Of a stretch of 60,398 nt of DNA, positions 57,169 to 60,398 are shown in pieces; within the stretch, counting starts at the first letter, position 1; every line of letters starts with the position of its first letter. The position numbers and the translations under genes were made by a program. The notes below the pieces were generated by a model. That model was not told where the DNA came from. It was given only the letters and a program-made list of their open reading frames with translations, and searched no databases. The stretch comes from Mycolicibacterium sp. P1-5 (GTDB lineage: Bacteria > Actinomycetota > Actinomycetes > Mycobacteriales > Mycobacteriaceae): assembly GCF_008329565.1 (NCBI RefSeq), contig NZ_NPKT01000026.1, positions 1 through 60,398 on the forward strand. Reading direction: 5' to 3'.

Positions 57169-58002
57169 GTGACAGATCTGGGCAGCACCGAAAGCGTTTC
57201 GCGGGCCTATACCGTCGCCGACGGCAACGTTCTGTTGCCCGGACCGGCGGGGCAGGGTCCCTGGGGGCCCACGATCAGCGGTCACGTCGTCGGAGGCATC
57301 CTCGCGCGTTCACTGGAACAGGTGGGTGGTGGCCCGGACCTGGTGCCCGCCCGGCTGACCGTCGATCTGCTGCGGCCAACTGCGATCGCACCGCTGGAGG
57401 TGCGCACCACGGTGCGCCGCGATGGCCGGCGCATCCGACTGATCGACGCCGAGCTGATCCAGAACGACGTGGTGGTCTCCCGGGCCAGCGCCATGTTTCT
57501 TCGGCGCGGCGAACACCCGCCTGGCGACATCTGGTCCTCGCCGGTCGCCATGCCACCGCTGCCGCCGGATCCCGGTCCCTTGCCCGAGGACCTGATGATG
57601 TTCGTCTGGGGGTATGGGGGAGACGGTCAGTCCGGCGGCGCGATGGCCTTCACCGAATGGCACGACGCCACCGGACCCAAGTACGCCTGGATCCGGCAGG
57701 TGCGTCCGCTGGTCGAAGGTGAAGTCACCACACCGTTCGTCACCGTGGCCATGGCCGCCGACGCAGCTAGTGCGACGTCCCATTGGGGCACAGGCGGTTT
57801 GCGCTACATCAACGCCGACTACACGTTGACGCTGGCTCGCGAGCCGATCGGGGACTACATCGGCTTGGCGGCCACATCGCACAACAGCTACGACGGCATC
57901 GCCTGCGGTGCAGTGGCGGTGTTCGACGCTGAGGGGCAGATCGGTAACGCGATCACCGTCGGCTTGGTCAACCCGGCCGAGTCCTTTCACCCCAGGGCGT
58001 AG
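57169..58002 (+). CDS. acyl-CoA thioesterase family protein (double hotdog)
   Basis: A 277-residue thioesterase of the TesB-like double-hotdog type. It contains GPTISGHVVGGILARSLEQV near the start, PARLTVDLLRPTAIAPLEV, and a second half with GLRYINADYTLTLAREPIGD and the terminal ATSHNSYDGIACGAVAVFDA. GTG 57169 is chosen since homology begins directly after it. It is related in fold to the thioesterase at 5996 but not closely. Its CoA-ester substrate is unknown. Confidence 0.82.
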   Translation: MTDLGSTESVSRAYTVADGNVLLPGPAGQGPWGPTISGHVVGGILARSLEQVGGGPDLVPARLTVDLLRPTAIAPLEVRTTVRRDGRRIRLIDAELIQNDVVVSRASAMFLRRGEHPPGDIWSSPVAMPPLPPDPGPLPEDLMMFVWGYGGDGQSGGAMAFTEWHDATGPKYAWIRQVRPLVEGEVTTPFVTVAMAADAASATSHWGTGGLRYINADYTLTLAREPIGDYIGLAATSHNSYDGIACGAVAVFDAEGQIGNAITVGLVNPAESFHPRA

Positions 58003-58005
58003 CCG

Positions 58006-58281
58006 TCAGGGCCAGGGGCCGCCGACCGGAGGGCCGCCACCGCGCGGCGACTGGTTCTGCAGGATGCCCAAGCAGGTGCCCATCGACTTACCGGGGATAC
58101 AGGGGATTCCGCCGACGCTCGGAACGCCGTTGGCCACGAAGCACTGGCCGGTGATCGGATCAGCCAGGTGCCCGGTCGGGCAGGCATTGGCCGGGGCGGC
58201 GACGACGACGGGTGCGGCCACGAGCAGCCCGCCGCACGCGGCGGCCAGCAGTGCCCTGGAAATCCTCACCCGCACAGCCAC
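58006..58281 (-). CDS. small secreted cysteine-containing peptide
   Basis: A 91-residue protein with a signal peptide (ISRALLAAACGGLLVAAPVV, cleavage near ANA-C at about residue 33). The mature peptide is about 58 residues with four cysteines (ACPTG, QCFVA, IPCIPG and TCLGI) and a Gly/Pro-rich tail (PRGGGPPVGGPWP). It may be folded by two disulfides. No family is recognised, though similar mycobacterial peptides exist. It converges on the thioesterase gene with 3 bases between the stops. Confidence 0.75.
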   Translation of the reverse strand: MAVRVRISRALLAAACGGLLVAAPVVVAAPANACPTGHLADPITGQCFVANGVPSVGGIPCIPGKSMGTCLGILQNQSPRGGGPPVGGPWP

Positions 58282-58328
58282 CCTCTGAGCGTACTGCGGG
58301 TGGCTCGGTCAGACGCCGCGATCGTTGT

Positions 58329-58598
58329 TCAACCACTGCCGGTGCGCTCACGGTGCTTGCAGCCCGGCCAGCAGCAGGGACGGCGCATGCCCTCCTGCAA
58401 CTCCTCCTGCGTGCGGCGGATCCGCCGCTCACGAGTCTTCAGCTGCTTGGCGTCTTCGACCCAGCAGATGAACTCGTTGCGCGCCAGCGGAGTGATGTCC
58501 TTCCACGCCGCCAGTGCAGTGCCGTTGCCCAGCAAGGCTGCCCGCAGGTCTCCCGGAAGCTTGTGCACCACTCCGCCGGGGACTGGCTGGCTACCCAT
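58329..58598 (-). CDS. YdeI/OmpD-associated-like protein
   Basis: An 89-residue protein with the core GNGTALAAWKDITPLARNEF and ICWVEDAKQLKTRERRIRRT found in the bacteriocin-protection YdeI/OmpD-associated family, here as a short C-terminal-type domain ending EELQEGMRRPCCWPGCKHRE. The CCWPGC cysteine cluster could bind metal. Its role is unknown; relatives appear beside stress genes. It is separated from the secreted peptide gene by 47 bases and divergent from the GGDEF gene. Confidence 0.78.
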   Translation of the reverse strand: MGSQPVPGGVVHKLPGDLRAALLGNGTALAAWKDITPLARNEFICWVEDAKQLKTRERRIRRTQEELQEGMRRPCCWPGCKHRERTGSG

Positions 58599-58710
58599 CC
58601 GGATAGATTAGCCGAGGCTCCGAAGCAGCAGAAATTCGTTCGCCGTTGATATTTCGCAACGGCGGCGATTCGGCCCGGCTACCGTTTAGCGCAGATGGGG
58701 AGGGGGTGGC

Positions 58711-59802
58711 GTGGTGAATCAGGAACGCGATGGCCACAGCAGGGGACCGTTTGCCCGCTGGTGGGACCTGCCTGACCAGTTCGACTGGATGAGCGGATAC
58801 CTCCGCGCTCGCGGATTGGCACGGCCGACGAAACTGTTGATGGCTCTGATCTCCGCGGCGTTGATGCTCACTGCGGTGGCCACCTTGACGATGCGGGATG
58901 TGCCCGTGGTTATCAGAGCGATATTCAGCGTCGTCGCAGTGATCATCGGGCTCCGCTATGCCGTGCTGTGGCTGCGGGGATGGCCGACCCGGCGGCAGTC
59001 ACTGATCATGTCGTGGGTTGGCGCTGGCATCATCGCGGCGGGTTGCATCATGCAGCCGCTGCCCATGCTGGCGCTGATGGGCTGCACCGCGATGGCGATA
59101 CTCGGCGGATACGCAGCATTTTTTCACAACACCAGGGCCATCGCCGTCAACGTAGTGCTCGCGACGGTCGCCGGAGTGTTCTGCGCGCTTCGGGTGATTG
59201 AGACCGACGGCTGGGTGCCGGCGACAGCCGGGCTGTGGTTGGTCATCGAACTCACGCTCGCGGTCCCGCTGGCGATCCAAGCGGTGGTCCGTACGCTCGG
59301 CGCCGACGTCGTGCGATCCGACCAGGACCCGCTTACCGGCCTCTTGACTCGGCGAGCCTTCTACGAGCGGGCGTCGACGCTACTGACCTCTCCCGGTGAC
59401 GACCTGCACCTCATCGTCGTGATGATCGACCTCGACAAGTTCAAGAGACTCAACGACAGCTACGGCCACCTGGCGGGGGACCAGGCTTTGACGGCTGTCG
59501 GCTGGGCGCTGCGCGAGACCAGCAACAACTCCGCGATCGTCGGGCGATTCGGCGGTGAGGAGTTCATCGTCATCGACGCGTTGCTCGCCGAGGAGGCCGA
59601 ACATCTTCCGACGAAGCTGTGCATGGCGATCGCCGCCCTGCCCCAGCCCGTCACAGCGAGCGTCGGCGCGACCGTCGTGCGGTGGGACAGCGTGTCGGCG
59701 ATGGACGATCTCATCCGGTCGGCCGATTCCGCCATGTACGCGGCCAAGCGCGCCGGCGGAAACCAATCACGCATCTGCCGGCCCGCCCGCGTAGACCGCT
59801 GA
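58711..59802 (+). CDS. membrane diguanylate cyclase (GGDEF domain)
   Basis: A 363-residue protein. About six membrane segments occupy residues 45-195 (for example LLMALISAALMLTAVATLTM). A GGDEF domain follows at about 205-360, with DPLTGLLTRRAFYERA at its start, FKRLNDSYGHLAGDQAL as the substrate site and GRFGGEEF as the active-site motif, so it should make c-di-GMP. The RxxD inhibitory site is not seen (RETSNNSAIVG). GTG 58711 or 58714 is the start. A hairpin terminator lies 40 bases after the stop. Confidence 0.9.
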   Translation: MVNQERDGHSRGPFARWWDLPDQFDWMSGYLRARGLARPTKLLMALISAALMLTAVATLTMRDVPVVIRAIFSVVAVIIGLRYAVLWLRGWPTRRQSLIMSWVGAGIIAAGCIMQPLPMLALMGCTAMAILGGYAAFFHNTRAIAVNVVLATVAGVFCALRVIETDGWVPATAGLWLVIELTLAVPLAIQAVVRTLGADVVRSDQDPLTGLLTRRAFYERASTLLTSPGDDLHLIVVMIDLDKFKRLNDSYGHLAGDQALTAVGWALRETSNNSAIVGRFGGEEFIVIDALLAEEAEHLPTKLCMAIAALPQPVTASVGATVVRWDSVSAMDDLIRSADSAMYAAKRAGGNQSRICRPARVDR

Positions 59803-59842
59803 GTTTCATCGAGCCAAGCGAGGCTGGTCCAGCGCTGCCCAA

Positions 59843-59877
59843 CAGAAAAACCCCGGCCGGAAGCCGGGGCTTTTCTC
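59843..59877. terminator. bidirectional intrinsic terminator
   Basis: CCCCGGC (59851-59857) pairs with GCCGGGG (59863-59869) over a CGGAA loop. It is preceded by a run of A (AGAAAAA) and followed by CTTTTCTC. It can work on both strands and fits termination of the GGDEF transcript. Confidence 0.85.
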
Positions 59878-60147
59878 ACATTGTGTGCGGTTGATCGTCG
59901 CTGCTCAACGGGGTGAATCGCGGGTTCGTCCAGAGAGTTTCTCGAAAAAATCCAGAGGGTTTCGAGCCGGTTCGGCGTGCCCCGGCCCCGGCAACGGGCG
60001 AGCCCTGAGGTCTCCTCAGAGTCCGATCACCGGCCACGCCGCACGCGTCAAGGGTGGGTCCGGAGGACTCGTTACCGAGGCTTGTGGCGCGATTTACCTG
60101 TGGCGGGAAGTTTCTGCCAGAGGGTTTATTGCCGGTGCAGACACCAA
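59878..60147. other. sparse region without a convincing gene
   Basis: About 270 bases with short frames on both strands but no recognisable protein. The 11-base word CCAGAGGGTTT occurs twice (near 59952 and 60119), with a close variant CCAGAGAGTTT near 59930. Codon patterns do not favour either frame. It may be a decayed gene or old mobile-element DNA, as the flank is rich in IS pieces. Confidence 0.4.
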
Positions 60148-60183
60148 GGAGCGGGCCGATGTCTGAGCGCATCGGCCCGCTCC
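60148..60183. terminator. perfect 14-base stem hairpin, probable terminator
   Basis: GGAGCGGGCCGATG (60148-60161) and CATCGGCCCGCTCC (60170-60183) pair perfectly over the 8-base loop TCTGAGCG. There is no T-run on either side. It lies 16 bases beyond the stop of the leftward gene fragment at 60200, so it probably ended that gene. Confidence 0.65.
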
Positions 60184-60199
60184 GTGGTGAGGGCCTTTC

Positions 60200-60299
60200 C
60201 TAAGTTCTCGGTGGGGTTCTTGTTGGTTCGTATCCGAGGTACTTGCGCAGTTGGCGCATTCGGATGTCGATAGATTCTTCGCGCGGTTTCCGGGTGGAG
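60200..60299 (-). pseudogene. C-terminal gene fragment cut by the IS21-type element
   Basis: A leftward frame ends at TAG 60202-60200 with the residues MRQLRKYLGYEPTRTPPRT, preceded by KPREESIDI. The frame is open only as far as the putative IS end at 60300, just beyond which a stop appears (60304-60302). The sequence looks like a genuine basic C-terminus, and the perfect hairpin just past the stop fits a terminator. I cannot name the protein. It was probably interrupted by the insertion to its right. Confidence 0.5.
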
Positions 60300-60398
60300 T
60301 GTCAGTTCCGGTCGAAAAGTGAGCAGGTGATTCCGGTCGAAAAGTGAGCACCCTTCTGATTGGAGAGTGATCACTGTGGAGGACTGGGCCGAGATCCG
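60300..60398 (+). mobile_element. left end of an IS21-family insertion sequence (truncated by window)
   Basis: The end probably starts TGTCAG at 60300. Two exact 20-base direct repeats, TTCCGGTCGAAAAGTGAGCA at 60306-60325 and 60331-60350, are the multiple terminal transposase-binding sites typical of IS21 elements. The istA reading frame begins 16 bases later. The rest of the element is outside the window. Confidence 0.82.
60367..60398 (+). CDS. istA: start of IS21 transposase IstA (partial)
   Basis: GTG 60367 opens the residues MITVEDWAEIR before the window ends. VEDWAEIRRLH is the usual beginning of the N-terminal helix-turn-helix of mycobacterial IstA proteins. GGAGAG lies upstream at 60362-60367. 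Only ten codons are seen, but the terminal repeats directly before it support the call. Confidence 0.72.
   Translation, partial: MITVEDWAEI

Noticed and set aside
59885..60166. 93-codon plus-strand frame after the GGDEF terminator
   Set aside because: No recognisable sequence, weak codon preference, and it runs through the strong hairpin at 60148-60183.
1..60398. CRISPR arrays, rRNA and tRNA genes
   Set aside because: Read-through of intergenic regions showed no regularly spaced repeats and no cloverleaf or rRNA-like sequence; most gaps are under 130 bases.

Overview
The window is high-GC actinobacterial DNA, most likely from a fast-growing Mycobacterium (Mycolicibacterium). This is inferred from the gene families: F420-type luciferase-like oxidoreductases, a WS/DGAT acyltransferase, a KshA-like Rieske oxygenase, several P450s, a second EF-G, and a block (48.5-53.2 kb) that matches gene for gene what I recall of the M. 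tuberculosis Rv0022c(whiB5)-Rv0028 locus. Genes are tightly packed, with many 4-base GTGA/ATGA overlaps. The window is bounded by insertion-sequence pieces: a transposase C-terminus at the extreme left and the start of an IS21-type element at the extreme right.

Layout. 0.1-7.4 kb: SDR, F420 oxidoreductase, membrane class III nucleotide cyclase, EF-G2 (FusA2), two thioesterase-fold proteins and a TetR regulator with a perfect operator palindrome. 7.4-9.7 kb: molybdopterin oxidoreductase. 9.8-23.2 kb: the most interesting part, a two-armed catabolic cluster. A rightward operon (P450, SDR, small unknown protein, crotonase, fused double CaiB/BaiF CoA-transferase, SDR, phosphotransferase) converges on a leftward operon (TetR, amidohydrolase, two M24-fold proteins), followed outside by an alpha/beta hydrolase and a decayed P450. 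The same AT-rich operator lies at both outer edges, so one TetR protein probably controls the whole unit.

23.3-36.5 kb: lipid acyltransferases, a second oxidative cluster (P450, ferredoxin, NIPSNAP-like protein, P450), TetR and F420 oxidoreductase, a frameshifted alcohol dehydrogenase, SDR, two further phosphotransferases and an unknown protein. 36.6-44.1 kb: FAD monooxygenase, Kup potassium transporter, the LutABC L-lactate oxidation operon, a secreted protein and a rhomboid protease. 44.6-48.4 kb: STAS protein, methyltransferase, duplicated VOC proteins, nitrobindin and a serine hydrolase. 48.5-53.2 kb: the Rv0022c-Rv0028-like block (two short proteins, two DUF4226-like proteins, NlpC/P60 hydrolase, HTH regulator, divergent whiB5). 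53.2-59.8 kb: KshA-like oxygenase with divergent TetR and palindromic operator, small membrane protein, EVE, pirin, GNAT, thioesterase, a secreted peptide, a YdeI-like protein and a GGDEF protein with a bidirectional terminator. 59.8-60.4 kb: sparse DNA, a gene fragment and the IS21-type end.

Functionally the accessory part is dominated by oxidative attack (P450, F420, Rieske), CoA-ester chemistry (CoA-transferase, crotonase, thioesterases) and local TetR control, which fits catabolism of hydrophobic, steroid- or terpenoid-like substrates. Exact substrates cannot be read from the sequence. No rRNA, tRNA or CRISPR array was seen.
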